DNA of 64,000 bases from Telmatactis stephensoni (taxonomy: Eukaryota > Cnidaria > Anthozoa > Actiniaria > Isophelliidae), in the NCBI GenBank assembly GCA_029948255.1, contig JALIZF010001777.1, positions 48,501-112,500 of the forward strand, written 5' to 3'. The position numbers were made by a program, and so were the translations under genes. Numbering within the stretch: the first letter of the stretch is position 1; every line of letters begins with the position of its first letter. This document shows, piece after piece, positions 13,401-24,893 of this stretch. Below the pieces are notes generated by a model. It searched no databases. It saw only the letters and a list, made by a program, of their open reading frames with translations, and was not told the origin of the DNA.

Positions 13401-14067
13401 ACTTTGCAGGTCAGTGAAATCGATTGGTCACGAAATTTCAATATTCAAGTTTTAGATGTAGGCTGATGGTCAGCGGTTGCTCGTTAAACTCTAAAGCTAG
13501 TTTAGATAGATGTAGTAGTTTATCAGAAATCTTTACACCGGTCCAGTGTTCTCAAACAACTCACAGCTCAATTCAGTTCTTTATTGACAAAAAATGATAA
13601 AAATAAATACAACTACTACGTACATTTTGAAGAATACATTAAATAACTGGAGTTCTGGGAGTTATAACTGGAGAATAAATACCACTTATTAGGTATTTTC
13701 TTGTGTATTACGGGCTAATATTTTACGAGTCGCGTATGTATTTAAAATGTGAACGATGAGTAAAATCAGAGCGCGCGTAAGATTCAATGCCGTCATTTAT
13801 ACGAGTGTACTGTAATCATGCACGGTTCTCGACCTATCAGAGCGCGCGCTCGTAATATACCAATCATTACATAATTGTTCAATAGATCCTAACATGATCT
13901 ATAATTGTATGTTTTCTACAGGTAACCTAGGTGGTAACATGGGACTATACTTAGGATGCAGTGTCTTAACGGTGATGGAGTTAATCGATTTGATGGTACT
14001 TGTCTTCTTTCAGTTGACGAAAAAGAAAGACAATAAAGTTTCAGTAGAAAAAGACGAGACCGAATAG
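4413..14067 (+). CDS. DEG/ENaC (acid-sensing/amiloride-sensitive) sodium channel, spliced, with a frameshift
   Basis: Exons by phase-consistent GT..AG: 4413-4631, 7338 or 7358-7507, 8423-8656, 10091-10229, 11641-11697, 12399-12547, 13318-13409, 13922-14067. The first exon encodes the N-terminal His-Gly gating motif ('YSTLHGLHFVF') and the first membrane helix. The middle exons encode the Cys-rich extracellular domain ('NGLCHTF', 'INLPEPYP', 'CNCTM', 'CPTSCKSTTFDI'). The last exon encodes the pore/second helix with 'GLYLGCSVLTVMELIDL', where GCS stands at the G-x-S selectivity filter. Known: trimeric Na+ channels of the plasma membrane gated by protons, peptides or force. An exon carrying the usual FPAVTICN-like stretch should lie between 4632 and 7337 but was not located. 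Odd: exon 12399-12547 enters in one frame and leaves in another, a net +1 shift near 12440-12475, with an in-frame stop if uncorrected. This is a pseudogenising lesion or an assembly error. Confidence 0.8.
5018..5571. mobile_element. 554-bp MITE with ~90-bp TIRs and 9-bp target duplication (Mutator-like)
   Basis: The two ends are inverted copies over about 90 bp with a few mismatches; the terminus reads TAGTCTCCCTCGCAGCCGTG. A perfect 9-bp direct duplication CAATATATA flanks it (5009-5017 and 5572-5580). The 9-bp duplication plus long inverted repeats fits non-autonomous Mutator-like elements. It lies in DEG/ENaC intron 1. No transposase ORF. Confidence 0.85.
7097..7253. mobile_element. 157-bp hairpin MITE, family A
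   Basis: Starts AGAGCGGTTTTCGTATGAGT and ends with its inverted copy, with ~35-bp arms and an interior of short ACGG-type palindromic runs. A diverged relative of similar size is at 47105-47234. It lies just upstream of a DEG/ENaC exon. Confidence 0.7.
7997..8386. mobile_element. 390-bp MITE with 19-bp perfect TIRs and an internal triplicated ~97-bp repeat
   Basis: Terminal inverted repeats TATAGAATACCCGTCCACT (7997-8015) and its exact reverse complement (8368-8386). The interior holds three head-to-tail copies of a ~97-bp unit beginning near 8035, 8140 and 8231, each with TCCGCAGTCCCGCAGTGATC. Possible TA target duplication is embedded in the palindromic end. Lies in a DEG/ENaC intron. Confidence 0.75.
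8702..9282. mobile_element. MITE family B, arms ~80-110 bp, carrying another MITE in its loop
   Basis: Left arm starts CAAGAGACC and the right arm ends GGTCTCTTG. Flanks GATATAG (8695-8701) and GATATAA (9283-9289) match at 6 of 7 positions, suggesting a 7-bp target duplication. A second copy of the family is at 32781-33038 and a solo arm at 12116-12234. The loop contains the separate element at 8826-9072. Confidence 0.7.
8826..9072. mobile_element. MITE family C, copy 1 (nested in family B element)
   Basis: About 250 bp with ~40-bp inverted arms around AACGTTAATTGAAATAGCTA. Its full length is the reverse complement, with divergence, of the copy at 27031-27291 in an ATP23 intron. Confidence 0.7.
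9729..9797 (-). repeat. tRNA-derived SINE fragment
   Basis: On the minus strand there is an A-box-like GGCACAGTTGGTTAGTGCG and a B-box-like GAGTTCGATTCCC at tRNA spacing. The acceptor stem does not pair well and there is no clean cloverleaf, so this reads as a SINE head rather than a functional tRNA. Confidence 0.5.
10291..10365 (-). repeat. tRNA-derived SINE fragment with an opposite-strand partial copy nearby
   Basis: Minus strand has TAGCTCAGTCGGTAGA (A box) and GGGTTTGAGTCC (B box). The first ~35 bp recur on the plus strand at about 10437-10475, giving an inverted pair. The stems are imperfect, so it is not called as a tRNA gene. Confidence 0.5.
12116..12234. mobile_element. Solo arm of MITE family B
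   Basis: Matches the right arms of 8702-9282 and 32781-33038 (AACATCGCACAGACATCAAT, then TTATGGTCTCTTGG). No opposite arm was found nearby, so it is a relic. It lies in the DEG/ENaC intron just before the frameshifted exon. Confidence 0.6.
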
Positions 14068-16697
14068 CGACTGCGCAAGTCGGCAGTTAAACAAGATGAT
14101 TGTATTTCATAGCACATGAACGTCGTCGACGAAATTCGCACTTAATTCCGACCACGCAAATGTATAAAGTCTTTAGAATTGAGTTTCTTGATCCAAGCTA
14201 GTCAAGCTACACGTAGCCATGGAAGATTCAAATTGCGAATTTCTTCAGGCAGATCAGCTTTGCTATGCTTATAGCTTTGTGATGCAGGTCATTCTCATTG
14301 CAAACATCGATTGTAAAATGTTGTACCGAATTTCCGAATTTATGTCAGGTGGGAGGTGAGTTTGTCAAATTGAAGTTCGATTTGTTGTTAACTTCAAAAG
14401 TACATGCAATTTGAACTTATCGGAACTTCAAACAAACTTAGATTGGAACCCGCTTGTGAAAGGTTATGTGAGTCGCACTGGATAGCTTTATGCAGCATAT
14501 GCTGGATTATCTATCCCACAGTCATTTCACTGATGTCTGATATAAGGATACTCGAGAATGAGCCTTGTGGCACACCACAGTCGAATTACCTGATATTTAT
14601 TTGCACTCCTTAGTATAAGTGTGTGTGAAGAATTCTCTAATTAGCGCTCAGGAAAGGCACTCAGGAACACCACAGCTGTAAACAATAGTTTTAAGATTTC
14701 ATCACTTTTATTACACTCTTACTATGATCCTCTACTTACTATGATCCTCAAGAATGATCCTTGAGGTACACCACTGTTGAATTAGAGAACTGTGGTATCC
14801 TGATATTTTTTAGTGTTCTTTAATGTTAAAAATGAGAATTTAACTGATTTGTTCCAATACTATAATTCCCACAACTCACACGGGGGGACTGACATTTTCA
14901 GCCACTTGACTAATATGTGGTTACACACCATATTGGCGGGCAAGCTCAAACAACGAGCACTTCCGCCCAAAATATATGGGAGTCCCCTCCCCCCCCCCAA
15001 AAAAAATATATATATTGGAGTCCCCCAGGGACATAGAGTGGCACGTTTTGATATTCAAAGTCCAAGCACGATTCGACTCAGATTACTTAATTGTAAATAA
15101 GAATTGCATTGTAAAATACTGTAAAAATTGAAGTGAGTAAATATGATAGCGTGATAGCATATTTGTTTGAGTCGTTTACAAGATGCTATAATTACTTGGT
15201 TTCATCCATTTCTTCGGAAATCCAAACAAAGCGGTAGCCATGTTGGATGGACACTGAACAACAGACGCTAATCAGAAATTTTTTCTTGAAGTTCATCCAA
15301 GATGGCTGCCGTGACGTCACATGCAACCCAGCAATATGGCCGTTCACTCGGCGGGCAATCAGTGTGTGTGGAGCAGTGTGCGTGTGGAACAGTGTGTGTG
15401 TAGCTGTTGAGTACACGACTTTCATAATGGCTGCTACTAATTTGCATAAATGCTGGAAAAATGAATATTTACACAATTACACTTTATTGTTTTTTACGTA
15501 ATATATATTACAAAAATATACACAACCCACAGGTAGCATAACTAATCTATGCGGGTTGTATTTTTGATAAATACAAGAAATACAAAACAGAGTATGGGAG
15601 ACATAAATAAGTATTTCTAGAAGATCAGCTCTTTGGAGCTATGAAGATTGTTGATTTAGGTAATATGAGGAAGTTTCTAAAGAAAGTAACGAATCTTGAT
15701 AAGACAAGAAAATTGTGAAAATGCACCTTAGCGAGGCCACCCATGCATCCAGTCAATACAAATCGTTCTATTTTTGAGTACACATAACTTCTTTGGTGTT
15801 CAACCAAAAGTGATGATTAAACTATCTAGAAATATTTCATAGAAAGTACTTTCTCATATAAAATTCATTATGCAAGAAGCTCTAATTACTCGTGCCCAGG
15901 CCGCAAGGCCGGCACGAGTCTAGGTTTACCTTTTCTATCAAAGGATCCTTTTTTTCTATCTATCGTCTAGGTCGCAAATGTGCAAACCGAGCAGAGACTG
16001 GGGAAGAGGCCTAGCACGTTTTGGAAATCATGCGACAACGTGACTTGCCTCGACTCCGAAGGTACTTATTGCTGGGTTTTGAACTTCTGTCGTCTTTGAT
16101 TTACGATTATGGTGAATTTCTTGACTTTTCGTTTCAAAGATACAAGCGTTGAAATATGCTGACATTTTAGTAAGAAATGTATTGGCCGCCATGTTGGCGT
16201 ACCACGACTCGGTACACCATGAAATAACAAGAGTCAAAATCATGCCCTAACTGCATCTAATTCACATATTCTGATAACTATGTTTACAAAATACAATTTA
16301 CTTCAATGGACCAAGCCAAATACATATTATTTTCTGTCGATTTGCGTGTTTTAAGTGTCCATCTGTGAGTGTGACAGTATTGCGTGACAGAAGAAACTAA
16401 CAATCAGCCCAAATTTTCAGGAGCAAGTTCTTTCTTTGATGTATACAAAAAATACTAAGGAGCCAGGTTTTAGCAATATATAGTTTACATTCTAGCCTTT
16501 TGATGACGTCATGTGCCCACAAAGAATACGAATGAATACCACGCCAGGCTCAATTCTACCTGGGCACGAGTAAACGCACCATTGTGCGTCTAGTTTCCTC
16601 TATTTGAAAAATTTCGAGGCTACCTACAGAATTTGGGCTTCCTGTGATCAAACCGATTGCCAAAAAGCCTGGATCAGAGATTTGAGCCACATTCAAG
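14068..16697. other. Intergenic region between DEG/ENaC and RRP9
   Basis: No supported gene. Contains locally duplicated sequence (about 14550-14780, two diverged versions of a GAGGTACACCAC-type segment), a C/A-rich run near 14987-15010, a dispersed repeat (about 15285-15335) that recurs near 33540-33590, and the possible element at 15888-16571. The RRP9 promoter must lie in its last part; no TATA box is evident. Confidence 0.45.
15888..16571. mobile_element. Possible 684-bp element with 13-bp perfect terminal inverted repeats
   Basis: ACTCGTGCCCAGG at 15888-15900 is exactly reverse-complemented at 16559-16571. No clear target duplication, and the interior has no ORF. Kept as tentative. Confidence 0.35.
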
Positions 16698-18413
16698 ATG
16701 TCGGGCTTTTTTCTGAGTGAAAAGAAGAAAACAGGTTCAAGAAAGCGTCCAGCTAAAGGAGGGAAGGTAAAAACACAAGAAAATAATAGTATTTAAAGTC
16801 AAGAAGGTCTGCTATCGGGATTAATGGCATAAGACTCGTAATACGATGTGTATTTGCTTGTTTACGTTTTGCACGTGGTTCATGAACGTGTGTAGTTTGC
16901 CAACATTATCATTTTATGTAGAGTATCAACCTTTCTAGAGGACAAAACGCGTTTTTGTGCACTTGTCAGTAAGTCATTCATTCATGTATCTAGATGGATT
17001 AAAGCTTGTCTTTAAATTGTGGAGGTTGACATTCGCTTTGAAGGTATTGAGTCTATTTCTGGTTTAAAATCACTCTGGACCAAAAACAACGTGCCACTGT
17101 TAAAGTTTTTGTTTGTTAATGCTACTGATATCAGTCACTATTCTGAACATTTGCCTCAGTATCTCATATAAAACACAAATAATGTAGTTTTCTTAATGTT
17201 CAAATGAAATTAGCATTGCTACTGTAAGCCTAATGTAGTTATGTAACGTGAAACAGGTTCCTGCTGGAATTAAGAAATCTGCAAATAACAAGTCAAAAAC
17301 TCCAAGCAACAAAACAAATTTTGGAGATGAAGATTTAGAGAGTGATGTTGAATCTATTAGGTAAGTTTCCAAAATAAGGAAAGTGAGCTAAGGATGGTTA
17401 AAGCTTGATCTCCATAATATTGTTACAATTTATTGTTGTGAACACTATGATCACAGCAATAACAATGTAGTGATTATAGCGATCATATGGAAATGCTTCC
17501 AAATATAACACTGAAATCTGTCTTTGCGATCACTGTATGTGGTTTATAATTATGATTACTTTCAATTGATCCCTGAACATAGTCTTCAGCAATTGTAGCA
17601 ATCAGGGGTTAATCCAGGGCAATTCTTCAGGAGGGGATGCAGCATTATACAAATTGGAATCTTACAAGAGGATCCAGAGGATGTTTTGTAAAATAATCAA
17701 GAACAAAAGACCCAAAGGAGGGGGGGGGGGGGGGGGGTCAGGTGTGCACCCACTGCACCCCTCCCCTGACAATTATAATTATGAAAATCAATATAGCTTC
17801 CCACCCTCTACAGCAGAGCAATTTCTTTGTGACTGTGAAAATATCTGTGCTATGCTGCGTTGTGCCATTGTACTCTTTATATTGGTCAATGTTGAGTCAG
17901 CGTACTCATATTCAACCCTCCTCACCACAGGAATCCCAGTAGCTCAGTAGTTAGAGTGTCTGGCTGGTACTCAGAAGGTTACAAATTCAAACCCTGTTTT
18001 TGACCTAGTGTTTTGAGTCAATTCAGACTCAAAGAAATACACCATTACACACATAACTAATACATGTATCTTTCTGAGTGACATTACCATAAAAAATACT
18101 GTATGATGCAGACCAGGTTTTCTTATTGAATACATTAGTGCAAAACACAGTGCCCTAATATAGTTAGATTCTGTTATTATTAGCATTGGAACTTATTTTC
18201 TAAACTCTTTGTAGTGACAGAAGCCATTCTGAAAGTGGTGAAGAGTATGACAGTGAGGAAAGTGAAACTGCTCAAGAAAAGAAAATAAGACTAACAAAAC
18301 AATATTTAGCACAACTTAAAGAAGAAGGTACTTGTCCTTGAATTTGCAAAAACTTAATTTTTTTTTAAGTATGTGGCTTGTATGCCTTAGATACACTGTG
18401 TGTGTGTTTCTAA

Positions 18414-18452
<39 letters not shown>

Positions 18453-21400
18453 TGATGATGATGATGAACATATATATATTTTTAATAACGACCTTGTGTC
18501 ATATGTAAACTGACAAAAATCTGAAACAGGCAGGTAGCAGGTAGCATTTTGCTTTTATCGTGCCTGCACTGTAAATTAATGTAATATATTAAAGACAGAT
18601 GCAGATGGTATGTCTTCTTTACCCTGATTAGTACTCAGTCTTATTTGTTGAAAGCTACATATGTACATGTACACAAATTGTTTAAACAAATTAGAGGGAA
18701 GTCAATTGAAGGACGTGAGAATTGCAAGTTAATGGGAGTTGTACTTACCAATCACCTGAGAGGCTGTGCTCTTACCAATTAAGCCAGCCTTAATTATCTG
18801 ACAAGCCTGCTTAATATGATAAAAAGGCAGAGGATTTGATTGCTTTTATTGAATGAATTTTTGGGTGAATATAATACCACCACATCATTGATTGTATACT
18901 CAAAAAATTGAATGTAGCTGACACTAAAAAACTTGATCAATGATAGTTATTATGTTTTAGAGATGGAGGCTTCTAATAATTAAATGTCTCTATTTATTTT
19001 TTGCATAGAAAAGACAAGAAACGAGTCTCAAGACATTGACCATGATGCAATATCACACAGACTCAAACAAGACCTTGTAAGCTATATCAGATATATGTAC
19101 CATGAATTGATTCCTATTTTGATATTGCTAACCCCTAAAGCATGAATATATATATATATAGCAAAAGTAGCAAAGAAATTATGGAATAGCTCTAGTGATA
19201 CTTCACAACATTTTGCTGTCCATTTCACACTGATTCAAAAACTACTCATTGTAGTATCCATCATTGTCCCTGTCTTTTTTGTGTCTTGTTCCAGATTGAG
19301 CAGAGTGGAATATTTCAAAGACAGATTGCCAATCAGGTATTTTTGTCATACATGTATACCTAAGTGGTTTCATATAATTGCTATATATCTCATTAATCAC
19401 AGTGATGATATGGAAACCAGCTATTATTATAACGATTGTGCAGTGATCATACTGATCATGATTGAGGAGATAGATTTCTGATCAGTGTTCTATCTCAAAG
19501 CATTTCCATACCATCGCTACAAAAGCTGCACACATTTTTCAGAGATCACAGTGATTGTTAGTAATAATATCGAAACCAGAATTAAATGCCCTTGCCAAGA
19601 TATTTACTTGTATAACATCTCAATCATTAAATCATGTTTTTTTACTATTTAGTTTACAGCACCACAGTCTTCATCTATACAAGCTTTACGAGGTCATCAA
19701 CTGTCTTTAACATGTCTTTGTGTTTCTCCTGATGATAAACATGTATTTACTGGATCTAAAGACTGCTTTATAATCAAATGTAAGTATAAACACAAAACAG
19801 TTAGAGAGAGAAATATATGGTGCTGTAAGTCTGTTTATATGTGGGCCCCTGTTAATATATTCACTAGTATAATACATTGAACTTTCATTAGAAGGGATTC
19901 TGTACTTCAAGTATACCTTTATATTGAGTCCAAAAAAGTGTCCATCAGTATGAAACAAGACTGTAACTACTAGAGAGCTGGAGATGGATTTTGAATTAAC
20001 ATGTACATGTATAAAAGGTTTCTGTAATTGTTATTTTTTATGATAGGGAATATTCAAACGGGAAAGAAAGAGGGAAAAACTGCTGCTGCTAAGGATACAA
20101 AGGAATCTAAAGGTTGTATTCTTACACTGGCTATCAGTTCTGATGGAAAATTCCTGGTGAGTAATCTTTATTTATTTTATGAGCAAAATGTTGGGGCATT
20201 CACTCTGTAGTACCCCACTACTTAATTCCCTGTCCCTCCCTATGCAATGTTTGTGATGATTTCCAAACTCTTCATCACCAAAGGGGTTGGGGGGTGATGG
20301 TTGGGGAGGGGCAGGGCAGAAGATACAGACTGTAAATAGACCTGTTAACCATCATTGTTTGTTGTCCCATTTCAAATGATTCTGCTGTTGAGAGTAGTAT
20401 CTTCCTTGAATTAATCATTTTACTGTGTGCCTAGTCTGCATAGCAGGCATTTCTTTGAGGAGAAAATGGAAAGTGTTTGTTTGGGATACCTATGTTTGCA
20501 AAAATGGGTGAGGTAGTTGCAAACCTATTTTCCAGTTTTAATCTTGATTTTTAACAATAGTAAGAGTGATTTAGCAAATGCGAGGGAATGTGAGAAGAGG
20601 ATGTGAGACAACGAAGTTGTCATATTCGTTTGTTGTCTGACAATACCTTGATGGAAATGTTGCAATGCCACATTCAGGAAACCATTTCACTATATGTCTT
20701 GACATCCTCTTCTTGACACTCTTCAGTGTACATGGCATCCTCTTTCAGGTTCATTATGTTTGCTAAATCACTCTTACTATTAAAAAATGATGTTCTTTAA
20801 TGTGTAAGTTTGAAGCAAGCAAGATGTGAAACTGTTGTGTTGATATCTGCACAGTTCCACAGTTCTAAGTAATTTCAATCCATACTCCCTTTTAGGAGAG
20901 TCACGTAGACTTGGGCCTTTGGCCCATTATGTCATACATTATGTGCACTTTACTAAGTTTAACTTATGATCTCTTATACATTGTACACTGTATAGGCAAG
21001 TGCAGGAAAAGAAAAAGTAATAAATATTTGGGACCCTGAAAGTCTAAGATTGATACACTCATTTACAGGACACAGAAATACTATAACAGTAAGTATATTT
21101 TCTTTGCTGTTTTATTACAGTGTATACGTATGTGTGTGGGTTTAACAAATATATTCTATTTTTCCATTTGGCTGTACTCTAGTAGATGCACAGATGACAT
21201 AAAAATGCGGTGAGAACAAAAAGGCATTCCACAACAAAGTTGAGTGGCGTGACTATTGTTCTCACCACATTTTGATGTCTTCTGTGCATCTATTAGAGTA
21301 CAGATGCATGGAAAAATGGGATATATTTGTTTTATATAATATTCATTGAAACATTTCAACCAATCAGAGTGTGCCTAAAATTCAATGACATCGTCTATGC

Positions 21401-24400
21401 ATGCATACTGTAATCACACACGGTTCTCAACTAATCATAGCACTCATAATATACTAAATAATTATTATAAATGGCTGTAACATGCAACAAACCTTATTAA
21501 ATGAATTCAACATGCATGATCAACTAGTACACATACATGTAATGTTCATTATGATATTCCAATGTACTTGTCTGTTATATTTGTAGGGATTAGCATTTAG
21601 GAAAGACACTCATCAATTGTTTAGTGCTTCTCTTGACAAGACTGTTAAAATATGGAACTTAGATGAAATGGCTTATGTAGAAACATTGTAAGTACTTGTT
21701 TCAAGGATGTAATGCAATCATTAAGGAATATAAAACGCATGCACATGTCTCTGTACTGGGATATAAACACGATGGAAGATGTAGAGCAAGAGAAAAGCAA
21801 GCTTCATAGGAACACGAGGCGTAGCCGAGAGTTTCTCTTGCTTTTCGAGTGCTCTACATCTTCCAGAGTGTTTATATCACAGTAGAGAGACATAAGCGAT
21901 TGTTTTATATTGCTAATTTATAAAATATTTTCCACATTTTTTGAGCGAGCCATGTCTCTGTCCTCTGATATAAACATGGTAGCCAGCCAATCAGCGTGTG
22001 CGTTATATCTCAAATATTTTATAATGCACTATACATATTACATAAATGCACCTTTAGAAATATATAATTATACAGTATACCAACTCAAATATATGTATTC
22101 ATTCTGAATATGTGCTTCTCTGTTTGTTCAGGTATGGTCATCAAGATGGTATCACTGGAATTGACAGCTTATCAAGAGACAGAGCAGTGACAACAGGAGG
22201 TCGTGATAGATCACTTAGAGTGTGGAAAGTAGTAGAAGAAACACAACTTGTCTTTAATGCACAGGGGTGAGTGAAAGCATTGAGATCAAGATCTCTGCAA
22301 AAATTGGCACTGCTGTCTCAGCCAGTTGCAGGTGTATGTCCAAGATTGTAGCGAGTGACCATCAATTAATAAAAGTGTGGATGTACATTTTGTACAATAT
22401 AATGAAATTATTTTTGATGTTTTGATGTATTGATTATTGTTTAGGGGTTCTGTTGATTGTATCCAATTAATAAATGAAGATAACATGATAACTGGTGTTG
22501 ATGATGGGTAAGGAGGGAATACAGTGCTTATAATGACAATGCATTTCTTTTAGCTGAGTTATTTTGCTTTTTATCATCATATATTAAGTAGCATCCTTAT
22601 CAGATGATTCCTTCATGATGATTCCATCATCTTCATGTGACATCAGAATTGTTGCTTTCACTTCTATCATAATTATTGTCGTCAGTCATCATCATCAGTC
22701 AGTGTTCCAAAGAAGAGGAACAGAAATGGCTTCCTGTACCTGAGCTGACAAATGAAATGGAAAATGTTTACCTAAAGTTTTATGATATTTTAGTCCTTGT
22801 GTGTTCTCTGTGATATCTAATTGAACTTATTTTCATTGTCATAATTATGTCATCACTATCATATTTTTTGTTTTCGAAGCTTAACAGCTTTGTTCACTTA
22901 ACAGGTCAATATGTATGTGGAATATCAACAAGAAAAGACCTTTATGTACACTCAATAATGCTCACGGCAAACCAAGTGATGTTGATGATGACAGGATTCC
23001 TAATGAAACTTGGATTACATCACTGGCTGTTGTTAAGAGTACAGACTTTGTTGCATCAGGTAGGGAAAATCACTAACAGAATGTCTATAACCTTTGGACA
23101 TGTCCAAATCTGACAGGATGTCATAGAGATGTCAACTATGAAGCAAGCAATAAAAGTGGGAGATGCTCAGGGCTCTGGAGGCATGTTCCTCCAAGAAAAT
23201 GATGAAATCTGGAGGCCCATAAACATCTTTTTCAGACATCTATTTCTGTCAAAAAGGCTCAGTAAATTAATCATCATTTTAGGCTTGTTTTTGCAATAAA
23301 CAAGTTGTTGTTATTGCAATAAAATCCTAGTATAAAATATATTTCTGGGCTCTTTGCCCCTGGGAGATCTTGAAAATCTCCAAAATTAGGATTTTCCTAT
23401 TCTGATCAAGGTTGCATCAGAATATGAGGGTTTAAACAAATTTGGAATAACCCTCAGATGAAATTGGGATGGTTGAACACCCTACACTAAGAATTTATCT
23501 TGCTAAACAGGGTTGCACTCACAGGCATAGCTAGAGGGAGGGGCCAACTGGCTTGAGGGAATGTTGTTATAGTACCTGTGATCCCCCTTCCTGGGGTAGA
23601 GTAGATGGGAGAGTAGCTAACCCATAAGACATTTTATCTGCAAAAAAGTATGGCATGAAATGTTACCCAGGGGGGGGGGGGGGGGGTACGTTCTTCAGGG
23701 TCAAAACGCTAGGGATGATCATCACCCAAATGCCAAAATTTTCAACCCTAAAAAATACCTAACAGCTCAAAAATACCCCTAAAAATACCAAAAAATCAAA
23801 CAAAAAACTAACAAAGAAAACAATTGAAAATAAAAATGTTAAAATAAATGTTATTTATTTGACTTAACTCATGGATTCTCTCTTTCACCAGCAGGATCTT
23901 GTGACTCTTGTATCAGATTATGGAAGTGTGGTCCTGGATACAGAAGTTTGAATCCTCTGTTTACAATACCAGTGGTATGTATTTTGAGAGATATGTACAT
24001 GTAAAACTTTGTTTGTTGCTTGTGGGAGGTTTGACAGTAGGTAACCACACTCAACTAGAATGTAGAGTATTTATCTAACCCTCCGGTATTTGAATGACTT
24101 TGTTTTGTATCTAGACTTGCCCCTCACGGGAACCAGTTTTTTAGTTATTGGGACTAGCATGTTTAAATATAGTATAATGACCATCTCTTACAATCATGTT
24201 ATCAGTCTTTCTTACTTGTCTAAATCTTTATTAATTCACCTCTTTTCTTTTAGACTGGTTTTGTGAATTCTCTTGCCTTCTCTAGTGATGGCAGCACATT
24301 GTTTGCTGGGGTTGGTCAGGAACATCGGCTTGGAAGATGGTGGAGACTTAAAGATGCTAAAAATGCTCTTTATGTAATTCCTTTAGAAAAATCGCATTGT

Positions 24401-24427
24401 GAAGCAAATGGCAAAGAATCAAGCTAA
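16698..24427 (+). CDS. RRP9: RRP9, U3 snoRNP-associated WD40 protein (complete, 14 exons)
   Basis: Exons with fully consistent phases: 16698-16766, 17257-17360, 18215-18327, 19009-19076, 19295-19336, 19653-19779, 20047-20156, 20996-21088, 21587-21687, 22132-22266, 22445-22507, 22905-23059, 23895-23974, 24254-24427. They total 1,434 nt (477 aa), close to the usual ~475 aa of the family. The N-terminus is Lys-rich then acidic (Glu/Ser-rich), as in RRP9. From about residue 140, WD40 blades follow: 'GSKDCFIIKWNIQTGK', 'VINIWDPESLRLIHSFTGH', 'ASLDKTVKIWNLDEM', 'TGGRDRSLRVWKV'. Known role: binds the box B/C region of U3 snoRNA in the nucleolar small-subunit processome for 18S rRNA processing. No lesion seen. 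It is convergent with ATP23. Confidence 0.93.
17937..18002 (+). repeat. tRNA-derived SINE fragment in RRP9 intron 2
   Basis: Contains AGTAGCTCAGTAGTTAGAGT (A-box-like) and GGTTACAAATTCAAACC (B-box-like) at tRNA spacing, without a convincing acceptor stem. Confidence 0.45.
20556..20781. mobile_element. 226-bp MITE in RRP9 intron 7
   Basis: The ends are exact inverted copies over about 23 bp (AATAGTAAGAGTGATTTAGC and continuing). No ORF. Confidence 0.65.
21147..21328. mobile_element. 182-bp hairpin MITE in RRP9 intron 8
   Basis: Long inverted arms of ~75 bp with few mismatches (for example GATGCACAGATGACAT against its copy near 21282-21297). The RNA would fold into one long stem. Confidence 0.7.
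21745..21893. mobile_element. 149-bp hairpin MITE in RRP9 intron 9
   Basis: Inverted arms of about 60 bp, with ATGTCTCTGTACTGGGATAT at the left and its diverged inverted copy at the right. No ORF. Confidence 0.65.
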
Positions 24428-24893
24428 AAGTCTAGTTCTGCATCAATAAATTTTATCTTAAGCCTTTTTTAGTAAAGTTTACATATTTCTTGAGATCTCC
24501 CCCTTACACCCACTTGTGCGTAATCTCCTAATTGCATCCCAGTTTCATTGTCATGCTACAACATACTTGGTTGTGGATTTTACAGGTGCACCATGTGGCT
24601 GCACTGATACCAAAATGCATTGTGCTCACTTATAAGATATTACATATTAGTTACTAACTTGAAGATAAAATCTTTATCTCTCAGTGGCCATTGATTATTT
24701 GTTTTTCTGTCTCTGGTTCCTAAAAACTCATTTTTAAAAACTCAGGATTACATCATAATTGACAAAGAACTGAGCCCTGAGCCTTACCCAATACACAGCA
24801 TGATACTTCATCATAAAATTGATTCATTTTATTTGTTCATTTTGTACACTAATATCATACAATAAGCATTGTAATACAATATTTCAGTTACTA
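24428..24893. other. Shared 3' region between convergent RRP9 and ATP23
   Basis: Only 466 bp separate the two stop codons. A plus-strand AATAAA lies at 24445-24450 (RRP9), only 18 nt after the stop, and a minus-strand AATAAA (TTTATT at 24828-24833) lies about 61 nt past the ATP23 stop. The predicted transcript ends need not overlap. Confidence 0.5.

Noticed and set aside
14404..15501. Small ORFs suggesting a retrotransposon remnant
   Set aside because: No reverse transcriptase or endonuclease motif could be read; composition is ordinary repeat-rich intergenic DNA.
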